Shown here piece by piece: positions 33,474-42,245 of a DNA stretch of 64,000 nt. The DNA comes from Rhizobium lentis (GTDB lineage: Bacteria > Pseudomonadota > Alphaproteobacteria > Rhizobiales > Rhizobiaceae), in contig NZ_JACHBD010000012.1 of assembly GCF_014200175.1 (NCBI RefSeq), forward strand, positions 1 through 64,000. Reading direction: 5' to 3'. Both the position numbers and the translations under genes were made by a program. The notes beneath the pieces are model-generated. The model ran no database searches and was not told the origin of the DNA. It worked only from the letters and a program-made list of their open reading frames with translations. Position 1 is the first letter of the stretch. Every line of letters starts with the position of its first letter.

Positions 33474-34865
33474 TCAGCGCAGGCCCGTGCGGATATGATG
33501 AAAGAGCGCGCGGATCGCCTGTGCTTCGCCGCCGCCCGGCGAATGCGGCCGTTCGGACTGGGCCCAGCCGTAAATATCGAAATGCGCCCAGCTCTGCGTC
33601 TTGCTGACGAAACGCTTGAGGAAGAGCGCAGCGGTGATCGATCCCGCCATGCCGCCGGCCGGCGCGTTGGTGAGATCGGCGAATTTGGCGCGGATATCTT
33701 TTTCGTAGCCGGGATAGAGCGGCAGGCGCCAGATCGGATCGTCCGTTTCCAGGCTCGCTTCGGTCAGATCATGCGCCAGATTGGCGTCGTCGGTGAAGAA
33801 GGGCGGAAGATCCGGACCCAGCGCAACGCGAGCGGCACCGGTCAGCGTCGCCATGTCGATCAAGAGCTCGGGCTCCTCCTCGTCGGCATAGGCGAGGGCA
33901 TCGGCCAGGATCAGGCGGCCTTCGGCGTCGGTATTGTCGATCTGGACGGTGAGGCCCTTGCGGCTGCGATAAATGTCGCCTGGGCGGAAGGCGTTGGAGG
34001 AGATCGCGTTTTCGACGACGGGGATGATGACACGCAGATCGACCTTCAGCTTGGCGTCCATGATCATCAGGGCGAGCCCCATGACGTTGGCGGCGCCGCC
34101 CATGTCCTTCTTCATCAGCAGCATCGAGGCAGCCGGCTTGATGTCGAGACCGCCAGTATCGAAGCAGACGCCCTTGCCGACGAGCGTCACCTTGCGATGG
34201 CCCTTCTTGCCCCAGCGCAGTTCGAGAAGGCGCGGCGCATCGGCGCTGGCGCGGCCGACGGTATGGACGAGCGGGAAGTTTTGCTCAAGCAGCGCGTCAC
34301 CTGTTATAACCGATACTTCGGCCTTGTAATGCTGAGCCAGACCGCGGAAAGCCGCCTCAAGGTGGTCCGGCCCCATGTCGTTTGTCGGCGTATTGATGAG
34401 ATCGCGGGCGAGAAAGACGCCGGCGAGCTGGCGCTTGATGTCGGCGCCGTCGGCATCGCTTGGAATGAGCATTGTCGCAGTGGGAGATTTTTCCGATTTA
34501 TAGCGGTCGAAACGGTAGCTGCCGAGCCCGAAGCCGAGAGCCAGGCGATTTGCTGTCAGCGGCGCGGTCTCGATGTGCCAGTCGCCGGCCGGCAGCGCAC
34601 GCGCGAGTCTGCCGGCGATATAGGGCTGTTCGGACGGATTGGTGCCGAGGCCGAAAAGGGCGCCGCCGAGATGGCCTTCGGCGGTCGGGATCAGCAGCAG
34701 CGATCCGCTCTCGGCCTTGAACCCTGCCCTTTTCGCCCAGTCGAGGGCGATCGGATCGATTGTGCCGGTCTCGATATGGGCGGGTGTGACGGCAAAGATC
34801 GGCAGCGTCGAACCGCCCTTCGTGTTGAAGGGGGTCGGTCTTTCGATGAACTGATAGGGGGCCAT
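33474..34865 (-). CDS. Leucyl aminopeptidase family protein (M17)
   Basis: 463 residues from ATG 34865 (AAGGACAATC ahead). The M17 metal and catalytic segments are clear: VGKGVCFDTGGLDIKPA, MKKDMGGAANVMGLA and the signature NTDAEGRLILADALAYA. It removes N-terminal residues from peptides in the cytoplasm using two metal ions. The N-terminal domain is of the shorter PepB-like kind. Divergent from tadD. Confidence 0.93.
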   Translation of the reverse strand: MAPYQFIERPTPFNTKGGSTLPIFAVTPAHIETGTIDPIALDWAKRAGFKAESGSLLLIPTAEGHLGGALFGLGTNPSEQPYIAGRLARALPAGDWHIETAPLTANRLALGFGLGSYRFDRYKSEKSPTATMLIPSDADGADIKRQLAGVFLARDLINTPTNDMGPDHLEAAFRGLAQHYKAEVSVITGDALLEQNFPLVHTVGRASADAPRLLELRWGKKGHRKVTLVGKGVCFDTGGLDIKPAASMLLMKKDMGGAANVMGLALMIMDAKLKVDLRVIIPVVENAISSNAFRPGDIYRSRKGLTVQIDNTDAEGRLILADALAYADEEEPELLIDMATLTGAARVALGPDLPPFFTDDANLAHDLTEASLETDDPIWRLPLYPGYEKDIRAKFADLTNAPAGGMAGSITAALFLKRFVSKTQSWAHFDIYGWAQSERPHSPGGGEAQAIRALFHHIRTGLR

Positions 34866-34904
34866 GATTGTCCTTCGGCGGTCGTCAGGAATCACTCCTT
34901 AACG

Positions 34905-34924
34905 GTCTGTTAGGGTTAACAGAC
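34905..34924. promoter_or_regulatory. Palindrome between pepB-like and tadD genes
   Basis: Perfect 8-base inverted repeat gtctgtta-GGGT-taacagac in the 142-base divergent region. It is placed where an operator or a promoter-proximal hairpin would be, and no T run follows, so it is not a terminator. Confidence 0.45.
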
Positions 34925-35007
34925 TATTGCTGGAGCGAAGATTGCGTCAAACCTTTCCCTGTTCCGCGTTCGAGGTCAGGCGCCGATTTCGGAATCAGGA
35001 ACGCGTC

Positions 35008-35847
35008 ATGCCTGCCTCGCTCACCACCTTATCCACCAATCGCTTCCTGCACGGCGTCGCGGCGTCGCTGATCGTTCTTGCGCTGGCGGGCTGCTCGACG
35101 ACGACGAAGGACCGGATGACGACAGGCTCGGTGCCGAAACTCACCAAGCCCGTCGAAGAGATGGACGCGACCGAGCTGCGCTCGGCAACGGATCGGCTCG
35201 GCCAGGCCTATGACAAGAACCCGCGTGACCCCGTCACCGGCGTCAACTATGCCAATCTGCTGCGCATGAACGGCCGTGACGCGCAGGCCCTCGCCGTCAT
35301 GCAGCAGGTGGCGATCGCCAATCCCGGCGACCGAAACGTGCTGGCCGCCTATGGCAAGGCGCAAGCGGCAGCCGGACAGTTCCAGCAGGCGCTCGACACG
35401 ATCGGCCGGGCCCAGACACCGGATCGTCCGGACTGGAGGCTGATCTCGGCCCAAGGCGCGATCCTTGATCAGATGGGCCGGGCAAGCGAGGCCAGGCAGC
35501 GCTACCGCGACGCGCTTGACATTCAGCCGAACGAACCGTCCATTCTTTCCAATCTCGGAATGTCCTACGTTCTGACCGGCGACCTGCGCACAGCCGAAAC
35601 CTATCTGCGCTCGGCCGCAGGCCAACCAAACGCCGACAGCCGCGTCAGGCAGAACCTTGCCCTCGTCGTCGGCCTGCAGGGACGTTTTGCGGAAGCCGAG
35701 CAGATCGCGCGGCGCGAACTTTCGCCGCAACAGGCCGATGCCAATGTCGCCTATCTCAGGGGCATGCTCTCTCAGCAGAATTCCTGGCAGAAGCTCGCCG
35801 CCAAGGACAAGACGCCGGGCGCGGCGGACGGCAGCAATACCAACTAA
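35008..35847 (+). CDS. tadD: Tad pilus assembly lipoprotein with TPR repeats
   Basis: 279 residues from ATG 35008. Lipoprotein signal with lipobox ALAGCS, then tetratricopeptide repeats (about 60-250: NYANLLRMNGRDAQALAVMQ, AAYGKAQAAAGQFQQALDTI, LGMSYVLTGDLRTAETYL). TadD-type lipoproteins help assemble the Tad secretin. It is separated from the main tad genes by a LysE gene and lies on the opposite strand to tadC, so it is transcribed on its own. Confidence 0.85.
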   Translation: MPASLTTLSTNRFLHGVAASLIVLALAGCSTTTKDRMTTGSVPKLTKPVEEMDATELRSATDRLGQAYDKNPRDPVTGVNYANLLRMNGRDAQALAVMQQVAIANPGDRNVLAAYGKAQAAAGQFQQALDTIGRAQTPDRPDWRLISAQGAILDQMGRASEARQRYRDALDIQPNEPSILSNLGMSYVLTGDLRTAETYLRSAAGQPNADSRVRQNLALVVGLQGRFAEAEQIARRELSPQQADANVAYLRGMLSQQNSWQKLAAKDKTPGAADGSNTN

Positions 35848-35853
35848 CCGCGT

Positions 35854-36486
35854 TCAGCGGACGCTGAGGCCCGAAAAGATGAGACGGAGACCGAGGCCAC
35901 CCATGACGGCGCCGGCGGCCCGGTCGATCCAGCCCTTGGCATGGAGATAGAGCCGCCGCGGGTGGCGGGCCGAAAAAGCGAACGCCACGATCGAATACCA
36001 GCCCGCCTCCACCGCAAAGACACCAAGCGGCAGCGCGAAGATGAGATCGAGCGGCACCGTCCTCGGCAAAAGCGCGGCAAACAGGCTGGCATAGACGATG
36101 ATGGTCTTCGGGTTGCTGAGCTGGGTCAGCAGCGCGGTCGTGAAGCTGCGCATCGGCGCGCAGCGGCCACGGACGGCGTCGGAAACCTCGAGCGGCCGAC
36201 CGGCGCCTTTCCAGATATTGACGGCGATATAGACAAGATAGGCGCCGCCTGCGACCTTCAGCAGGATATAGAGCCATTCGAACTGAGATAGCAGCGCCGT
36301 GAGCCCGGCGAGCGCCAGCACGGCAAACACGACACCGCCGGCACCCATGCCCAGCGCGGCCGCAAGTCCGTCCAGCCGGGATCGTGAAATGGCGATCCTG
36401 GAGACGATGACGAAGCTCGGGCCGGGGCTCATGGCGCCGACCACCAGGGCTGCCATGATGCTGATGAAAATGCCCTGAGAAGACAT
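35854..36486 (-). CDS. LysE family amino-acid exporter
   Basis: 210 residues with about six membrane segments. N-terminal ISIMAALVVGAMSPGPSFVIV is the LysE/RhtB signature with the conserved SPGP; TQLSNPKTIIVYASLF is the second conserved region. These export amino acids or homoserine lactone-like molecules. It converges on tadD and sits between tadD and tadC without obvious functional link. Confidence 0.9.
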   Translation of the reverse strand: MSSQGIFISIMAALVVGAMSPGPSFVIVSRIAISRSRLDGLAAALGMGAGGVVFAVLALAGLTALLSQFEWLYILLKVAGGAYLVYIAVNIWKGAGRPLEVSDAVRGRCAPMRSFTTALLTQLSNPKTIIVYASLFAALLPRTVPLDLIFALPLGVFAVEAGWYSIVAFAFSARHPRRLYLHAKGWIDRAAGAVMGGLGLRLIFSGLSVR

Positions 36487-36616
36487 CGGAACCTCGCTTT
36501 CGGGATGGAAGGCGTCGGAGAGGCACGGCCCCGCGCCAGCCGATCATCGTCCATCCCGTTTAGCAGCTATGCCGGCGCCCGTCACGGGCACGGACGACAT
36601 ATCGTCTGCGCAGGCG

Positions 36617-37603
36617 TCAGAACTTGTCGGCCACCTGGATGCCGGCCGGGCCGAGGATGACGGCGATCAGCACCGGCAGGAAGAACAGGATCATCGGCAC
36701 CGTCAGTTTCGGCGGCAGGGCGGCCGCCTTCTTTTCCGCTTCGTTCATGCGTTCGTCGCGCCCTTCCTGAGCGAGAACGCGCAGCGCCTGGGCGACCGGC
36801 GTGCCGTAGCGATCGGCCTGGATCAGCGCCTGAGTCACCGACCGCACCAGTTCGATCTGGGTGCGCGTGGCAAGGTTTTCCAGCGCCACCCGGCGATCCG
36901 GCAGGAAGGAGAGCTCTGCCGTCGTCAGGACCATCTCTTCGGCGAGCGGCGGCGATTGCTCGCCAAGTTCCTCCGACACGCGACGCATCGCCGCCTCGAT
37001 CGAGATGCCGGATTCCACGCAGATCAGCATCAGGTCCAGCGCATCCGGCCAGGCGCGCTTGATCGAATGCTGACGCTTGCCCATGCGGTTGGAGATATAG
37101 ATGTTGGGCGCGTAGAAACCGACATAGCCGATGCCGATGACGGCAAAGAGGCGGATGGGCATGCCCCTTTCGGCGAGGTTGCCGAGGCCGAAGACCCAGA
37201 AGGCGGCAAGCGCCAGGAAGAGGAAGGGCAGCAGGAAGCGCGCGACGAGGAAGGTATTCAGTGCATTCTCCGAGCGGAAACCGGCGGCACGCAGCTTGTT
37301 GACCGTATTTTCGTCGACCAGCGCCTGGCGCAGGTTGAACCGCTCGACGATCTGGCGGACCGAGCGGTTGTTCTGGCTGCGGAGCGACGCCTTGCCGGCA
37401 CCCGGGTCAGTATTCATGCGGGCGCGTTCGCGGGCGCGGATCTGCTCGCGCTCGGTCGAAACAGCCTTCATGCGCTTGGTGAGATCGCCGCGCTCGAAAA
37501 AGGGAATGGCGATCGTGTAGAAAGTGGCGAAGACGGCGATCGCGACAAAGATGGCGATCAGCATGCTTGGATTGGTCAGCGTTGCGGCGAGGTCCTGCGA
37601 CAT
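36617..37603 (-). CDS. tadC: Tad inner-membrane platform protein TadC
   Basis: 328 residues, type II secretion F domain. An N-terminal membrane segment, then SNRMGKRQHSIKRAWPDALD and the F domain (about 160-300), ending in a membrane segment before IQVADKF. It works with TadB in the inner-membrane platform driven by the CpaF ATPase. Last gene of the minus-strand tad run, 14 bases from tadB. Confidence 0.9.
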   Translation of the reverse strand: MSQDLAATLTNPSMLIAIFVAIAVFATFYTIAIPFFERGDLTKRMKAVSTEREQIRARERARMNTDPGAGKASLRSQNNRSVRQIVERFNLRQALVDENTVNKLRAAGFRSENALNTFLVARFLLPFLFLALAAFWVFGLGNLAERGMPIRLFAVIGIGYVGFYAPNIYISNRMGKRQHSIKRAWPDALDLMLICVESGISIEAAMRRVSEELGEQSPPLAEEMVLTTAELSFLPDRRVALENLATRTQIELVRSVTQALIQADRYGTPVAQALRVLAQEGRDERMNEAEKKAAALPPKLTVPMILFFLPVLIAVILGPAGIQVADKF

Positions 37604-37617
37604 GGTGCTTCCTTCCG

Positions 37618-38625
37618 CTAGATGTCAAAATTGACCATGTTGCGCATGACGAAGATGCCGATCGACATCCAGATCGCCGACACACCCATGATGAAATGAC
37701 CGCGCGGGTCGGTAAAAAGGATCATCATATAGTTCGGCGAGGTGAGGTAGACGAGGGTCGCGACGATGAAGGGCAGCGCGCCGATGATGACGGCCGACGC
37801 CTTGGCTTCCATCGACAGCGCCGACACCTTGGCCTTCATCTTCCGGCGCTCGCGTAGCACCTTGGAGAGGTTGCCGATCGCTTCCGACAGATTGCCGCCG
37901 GCCTGCGACTGGATGGCGATGACGATCGCGAAGAAGTTGACTTCCTGGAGCGGCATGTGGAGCGTCATGCGGGCGCAGGCGTCGGGAATGCTGAGGCCCA
38001 CCTGCTGCGCCTCGATGACCCGCCGGAACTCGCTCTTGACCGGCTCGGTGCCTTCGGTTCCGATCAGCCGGATCGCATCGTTGAGCGGCAAACCTGACTT
38101 GATCGAGCGGGTGATAACGTCGAGCGCATTGGGGAGCTCGTTGAGGAATTTGTTCTGGCGGCGCTTGATCAGGAAGCCGAGAACCCAGCGCGGCAGGCCG
38201 AGACCGGCAACGACGGCCACACCGGCCATGACCAGCAGGGATGCGCCGAGGACGAAAGCCACAAACAGCAGAACCGAGGCGAAGACGGCGCTGAAGAGAT
38301 AGAACTGCGACAGGCTGGCCGTCAGGCCGGCCTGCACCAGACGCGATTTCATCGACAGGGTCTTCTTGGTCTTTTCGTTCTGACGCTTTTCCAGATCCTT
38401 GAGATTGTCCTGCACCGACTTGCGCCGCTTCGACAGTTCCTGCACGCGGTCGCGGGCAGCCTTGACCTTGACCCGGTCAACCTCTGCCGATTTCACACGA
38501 TTGATGCGGCTTGCCGATTTCTTGTCGGCCTCGATCCGGGAAAACATCAGGGCATAGGCGACCGCCGCCGCGGAAACTGCGGCGAGGACGACGATTGCCA
38601 GGACTACCGGATCGAACCCGAACAT
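37618..38625 (-). CDS. tadB: Tad inner-membrane platform protein TadB
   Basis: 335 residues, type II secretion F domain in the C-terminal half (KFLNELPNALDVITRSIKSGLPL, then IQSQAGGNLSEAIGNLSKVL). A basic region around residues 40-100 lies between the first membrane segment and the next pair. Paralogous to TadC and adjacent to it; together they form the assembly platform. Four bases after cpaF. Confidence 0.92.
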   Translation of the reverse strand: MFGFDPVVLAIVVLAAVSAAAVAYALMFSRIEADKKSASRINRVKSAEVDRVKVKAARDRVQELSKRRKSVQDNLKDLEKRQNEKTKKTLSMKSRLVQAGLTASLSQFYLFSAVFASVLLFVAFVLGASLLVMAGVAVVAGLGLPRWVLGFLIKRRQNKFLNELPNALDVITRSIKSGLPLNDAIRLIGTEGTEPVKSEFRRVIEAQQVGLSIPDACARMTLHMPLQEVNFFAIVIAIQSQAGGNLSEAIGNLSKVLRERRKMKAKVSALSMEAKASAVIIGALPFIVATLVYLTSPNYMMILFTDPRGHFIMGVSAIWMSIGIFVMRNMVNFDI

Positions 38626-38629
38626 CAGC

Positions 38630-40108
38630 CTAATCCTTGGTTTTCGCTTCCATCGCGTCGAGGGCGGCGGCCAGGCGCTTTTCCTCGTTGAAGTAACGCG
38701 CCCGATCCCAGAAATGCGGTTTGCCGACGCCGGTGGACATGTGCCGGCCGATCAATCGGCCGCCCGCATCTTCGCCTTCGATTTCGTAGCGCATCAGATC
38801 CTGGGTGATGATGACGTCGCCTTCCATGCCGATCACCTCGGTGATCTGGGTGATGCGGCGCGAGCCGTCACGCAGGCGCGCCGCCTGGATGATGACGTCG
38901 ACGGAGGTGGAAATGATCTCGCGCACCGTTTTTGCCGGCAGCGTGAAGCCGCCCATGGCGATCATCGATTCGATACGGCTCAGGCATTCGCGCGGGGTGT
39001 TGGCGTGGATCGTGCCCATCGAGCCGTCGTGACCGGTGTTCATCGCCTGCAGCAGGTCGAAAACCTCGGGTCCGCGCACTTCGCCGACGATGATGCGCTC
39101 GGGGCGCATACGCAGGCAGTTCTTGACGAGATCGCGCATGGTGATCTCGCCCTCGCCTTCGATATTCGGCGGCCGTGTTTCCAGACGCACGACATGCGGC
39201 TGCTGCAGCTGCAGTTCGGCCGTATCCTCGCACGTAATGACGCGTTCGTCGCGGTCGATATAATTGGTGAGGCAATTCAGGAGGGTCGTCTTACCCGAAC
39301 CCGTGCCGCCTGAGATGATGACGTTGCAGCGCACCCGCCCGATGATCTGCAGCACGGTCGCGCCTTCCGGCGTGATCGCGCCGAAACGGACGAGCTGATC
39401 GAGCGTCAGCTTGTCCTTCTTGAACTTGCGGATGGTGAGCGCCGGCCCGTCGATCGACAGCGGCGGCGCGATGACGTTGACGCGCGAACCATCGGGCAGG
39501 CGCGCGTCGCAGATCGGGCTCGATTCATCGACGCGGCGGCCGACCTGGCTGACAATGCGCTGGCAGATGGAGAGAAGCTGTGCGTTGTCGCGAAAGCGGA
39601 TTTCCGATTCGATCGTCTTGCCGCCGACTTCGATGAAGGTCTGGCCGGCGCCGTTGACCATGATGTCGGCGATGTCGTCGCGCGCCAGCAGCGGCTCCAG
39701 CGGGCCGTAGCCGAGGACGTCGTTGCAGATATCCTCGAGCAGCTCTTCCTGCTCGGAGATCGACATCGCGAAATTCTTGATGGTGATGATGTCATTGACG
39801 ATGTCGCGGATTTCTTCGCGCGCGCTTTCGCCGTCCAGCTTGGAAAGCTGCGAGAGATCGATCGTGTCGATCAGTGCGGAAAAGACCTGCTGTTTGGTGT
39901 CGTAATATTCGTCGGTGCGGACCGGCCGCTTGCGCTGCGGCGCCTGCAGCGGCGGCGGTGTCACCTGCTGGCGCTGGTTCTCGCGAGCGGGTTCGACCAG
40001 AATGGACGGAGAGGAAGCTACGGGTGCGGCCGCGGCCGGAGCCGGCGGCGGAGGAGCGATTGCGCCTCCAGCCTTTCCGAAACCTTCGTTTCCGCGTTTT
40101 CCAAACAT
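38630..40108 (-). CDS. cpaF: Tad pilus assembly ATPase CpaF/TadA
   Basis: 492 residues from ATG 40108 (MFGKRGNEGF, a common rhizobial CpaF start); a TTG at 40162 in frame would add 18 residues but falls in a repeat. Hexameric secretion ATPase: Walker A ISGGTGSGKTTLL, Asp box ITCEDTAELQL, Walker B RIIVGEVRGPE, His box MNTGHDGSMGTIHAN. A proline/alanine-rich N-terminus leads into the N-terminal domain. It powers pilin extrusion and retraction through TadB/TadC. Confidence 0.95.
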   Translation of the reverse strand: MFGKRGNEGFGKAGGAIAPPPPAPAAAAPVASSPSILVEPARENQRQQVTPPPLQAPQRKRPVRTDEYYDTKQQVFSALIDTIDLSQLSKLDGESAREEIRDIVNDIITIKNFAMSISEQEELLEDICNDVLGYGPLEPLLARDDIADIMVNGAGQTFIEVGGKTIESEIRFRDNAQLLSICQRIVSQVGRRVDESSPICDARLPDGSRVNVIAPPLSIDGPALTIRKFKKDKLTLDQLVRFGAITPEGATVLQIIGRVRCNVIISGGTGSGKTTLLNCLTNYIDRDERVITCEDTAELQLQQPHVVRLETRPPNIEGEGEITMRDLVKNCLRMRPERIIVGEVRGPEVFDLLQAMNTGHDGSMGTIHANTPRECLSRIESMIAMGGFTLPAKTVREIISTSVDVIIQAARLRDGSRRITQITEVIGMEGDVIITQDLMRYEIEGEDAGGRLIGRHMSTGVGKPHFWDRARYFNEEKRLAAALDAMEAKTKD

Positions 40109-40146
40109 GCCGCTTAATCCAATCTGCTCTATCTTTTTGTTTTCAC

Positions 40147-40190
40147 GCAATTCCGGACGCAAAACCGCTGCACACTTTTGCTGGAATTGC
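40147..40190. repeat. RIME-like palindrome between cpaE and cpaF
   Basis: Outer arms gcaattcc (40147-40154) and ggaattgc (40183-40190), inner arms gcaaaa (40159-40164) and ttttgc (40176-40181) around ccgctgcacac. The core aaccgctgcacac also occurs in the mosaic at 59746-59847, and a variant in that at 53457-53565. It fills the 89-base gap in an otherwise tight operon. Confidence 0.75.
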
Positions 40191-40197
40191 TCATCGT

Positions 40198-41475
40198 CTA
40201 TTTGCGCTTCAGGAGGCCCAGCAGGCCGCCCTTTTTCGCCTTCCTGATCGCAGCTCGGCCGGTGACGATGTGCGATATCTGCGAAAAGGTTTCAGCCGTC
40301 GGCGACCTAGGATCGACTTCCGAGATCATCCGGCCGCTGTTGGCGGCGTTGCCGAAGAGGTTGATGTCGAAGGGGATGATCGCGATTGGGTCGATCTCCA
40401 GCGGCTCACAGAAATCCGACGGCGAGATCTCGGGACGTTTCGGCATGCCGACCTGATTGAGGATGAGATGCGGCGGCTTGTCATTCGGCCGCATCTTGCG
40501 CAGCGCATCCAGCATGTTTTTGGTGTTGCGCAGGTTGGCAAGATCGGGAACCGCCGTGATGACCACCTCGTCGACGCTCGCCAGCACCGACCGCGTCCAT
40601 TCCGACCATGTATGCGGAACGTCGAGCACGGTGACCGGGGCGCTGCGCTGCAGGACGTCGAGCACCGGCTGGAAAGCCTGTCCGTCGAAATCATAGGCGC
40701 GGTCGAGCAGCGAGGGTGCGGCGAGCAGCGACAGATGCTCGGAACATTTCGTCAGCAGGCGGTCGAGGAAGACCTCGTCGAGACGCTCGGGCGCGAAGAC
40801 CGCTTCGGCGATGCCCTGGGCCGGATCCTGGTCGAAGTCGATATTCGCCGTGCCATAGGGCAGATCGAGATCGGCGAGGATCGTCTCGGTGGAGAAGAGA
40901 TTGGAAATGCCGAAAGCGCAATTATGGGCGATGGTCGAAGCGCCGGTGCCCCCCTTCGAGCCGATGAAGGCGATGCTGCGGCCGAGCGGCTCGGCTTCCG
41001 GGTCGACGAAGATCGAGGCCATCGCCGCAAGGATATCGGGCATGGCCACGGGCTGGACCATGTATTCGGAAATGCCGTTGCGGATCAGCTCGCGATACAG
41101 TCCGATATCGTTATAGTAGCCGACGATGACGACCTTGGTGGTCGGATCGCAGACGGCGGCGAGCGGGGCGAGTTCAGCAAGAAGGCTTCCGACATTCGCC
41201 TTGGTCTCGAGGATGATGAGGTTCGGCGTCGGAGCGCCGGAAAACATATTGGCGGCAGCGGCGATGCCGCCGCTGGTAATGCGCAGGCTCACCTTCGCCA
41301 TGCGCCGGTCATTGGCACAGCGTTCCATGACATGCTGCAGGGTCTCGCTCTCGCAGAAGGCGTGGACGGAAATGCGCGGCAGCGGCCGCATGGCTTCCAG
41401 ATCCGCCATGCGCACCGCCTCTTCGGCGTGACGAAGCTCGCTGGGATTCTTGATTTCGTATTCGATGGCGCTCAT
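40198..41475 (-). CDS. cpaE: Tad localisation ATPase-like protein CpaE/TadZ
   Basis: 425 residues. N-terminal receiver-like domain (about 25-140) and a ParA/MinD-like domain with the deviant Walker A FIGSKGGTGASTIAHN near 165-180. TadZ/CpaE places the pilus machine at the cell pole. Basic C-terminus KKGGLLGLLKRK may contact membrane. Starts 15 bases after cpaD. Confidence 0.92.
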   Translation of the reverse strand: MSAIEYEIKNPSELRHAEEAVRMADLEAMRPLPRISVHAFCESETLQHVMERCANDRRMAKVSLRITSGGIAAAANMFSGAPTPNLIILETKANVGSLLAELAPLAAVCDPTTKVVIVGYYNDIGLYRELIRNGISEYMVQPVAMPDILAAMASIFVDPEAEPLGRSIAFIGSKGGTGASTIAHNCAFGISNLFSTETILADLDLPYGTANIDFDQDPAQGIAEAVFAPERLDEVFLDRLLTKCSEHLSLLAAPSLLDRAYDFDGQAFQPVLDVLQRSAPVTVLDVPHTWSEWTRSVLASVDEVVITAVPDLANLRNTKNMLDALRKMRPNDKPPHLILNQVGMPKRPEISPSDFCEPLEIDPIAIIPFDINLFGNAANSGRMISEVDPRSPTAETFSQISHIVTGRAAIRKAKKGGLLGLLKRK

Positions 41476-41489
41476 CGTCCCGTCTCGCC

Positions 41490-42245
41490 TCAGAAGCTGC
41501 TGTCGCTGCCGGCGACATCCTCGATCGTCGATGTCGTCGTGCGGTATTCCTGGATCGCATTGTTACGCCGCTGGGCGTCGATCGGCGTCATGCCGCGAGG
41601 CGCCACCAGGTCCTCCGGATTGGCGACCTGGGCGGCGAGGTTATTCTGCGTGGCGCAGCCGAAATTATAGTAGTTCTGATTGGCGAAATCGTTCGAGATG
41701 TCCTTCGGCCACTGACCGCACTGCGTGGTGATCGCGGTCGTGCCGGTGAAGCTCAGGCGGATCGGCGCCGCATCGCCGGCACCGGCGGCGGCATAGGACG
41801 TATTGATGATTTTCGAGCTCGCGATCCCTCTCGACGCCAACTCGGCGCGGACCTGATTGCGCAGCTGATGGGCAGCCGCCGAATTCGGCGAGCCTTCCGG
41901 CGACAATACATACACCGGGCCCGAGGCGCGGGAGATATAGTTTGCGGCAAAGCCGCGGATGAGATCGCGCTGGGCGATGGTCAGGCGCCGATCGGTGGAA
42001 GCAACCGGAATATCCACCGTCTGCTCGGCCTCGGTGACGATGATCGGGTGACGGGCGCGGTAGTCATCCGGAATGCCGCCGGTTGTCAGCTGGTCGTGCG
42101 GGCCGGCGCATCCGGAAAGGATCGCCACCGAAACGGCGGTCGTGATGAGCGCCTTGGAGATTGCGAGCCGGGGTGTCGTCGAAGTCATGAAGGCCATCGC
42201 CTGATCTCTGTTCTGTGCCATTGCTGCCGATGCCCCTCCACTCAT
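41490..42245 (-). CDS. cpaD: Pilus assembly lipoprotein CpaD
   Basis: 251 residues from the ATG that overlaps the cpaC stop (ATGA); the true signal peptide begins nearer MAFMTSTTPRLA, with a lipobox SGCAG. CpaD-family body: YRARHPIIVTEAEQTVDIPV and the conserved CGQWPKDIS and NFGCATQNNLAAQVANP segments. It is an outer-membrane accessory protein of the CpaC secretin. Confidence 0.92.
   Translation of the reverse strand: MSGGASAAMAQNRDQAMAFMTSTTPRLAISKALITTAVSVAILSGCAGPHDQLTTGGIPDDYRARHPIIVTEAEQTVDIPVASTDRRLTIAQRDLIRGFAANYISRASGPVYVLSPEGSPNSAAAHQLRNQVRAELASRGIASSKIINTSYAAAGAGDAAPIRLSFTGTTAITTQCGQWPKDISNDFANQNYYNFGCATQNNLAAQVANPEDLVAPRGMTPIDAQRRNNAIQEYRTTTSTIEDVAGSDSSF

Noticed and set aside
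33495..34913. 472-codon frame opposite the M17 aminopeptidase
   Set aside because: Shadow of the aminopeptidase, which has the complete NTDAEGRL signature.
39874..41670. 598-codon plus-strand frame opposite cpaE/cpaF
   Set aside because: Antisense to two certain genes with Walker motifs; no ribosome site or domain of its own.
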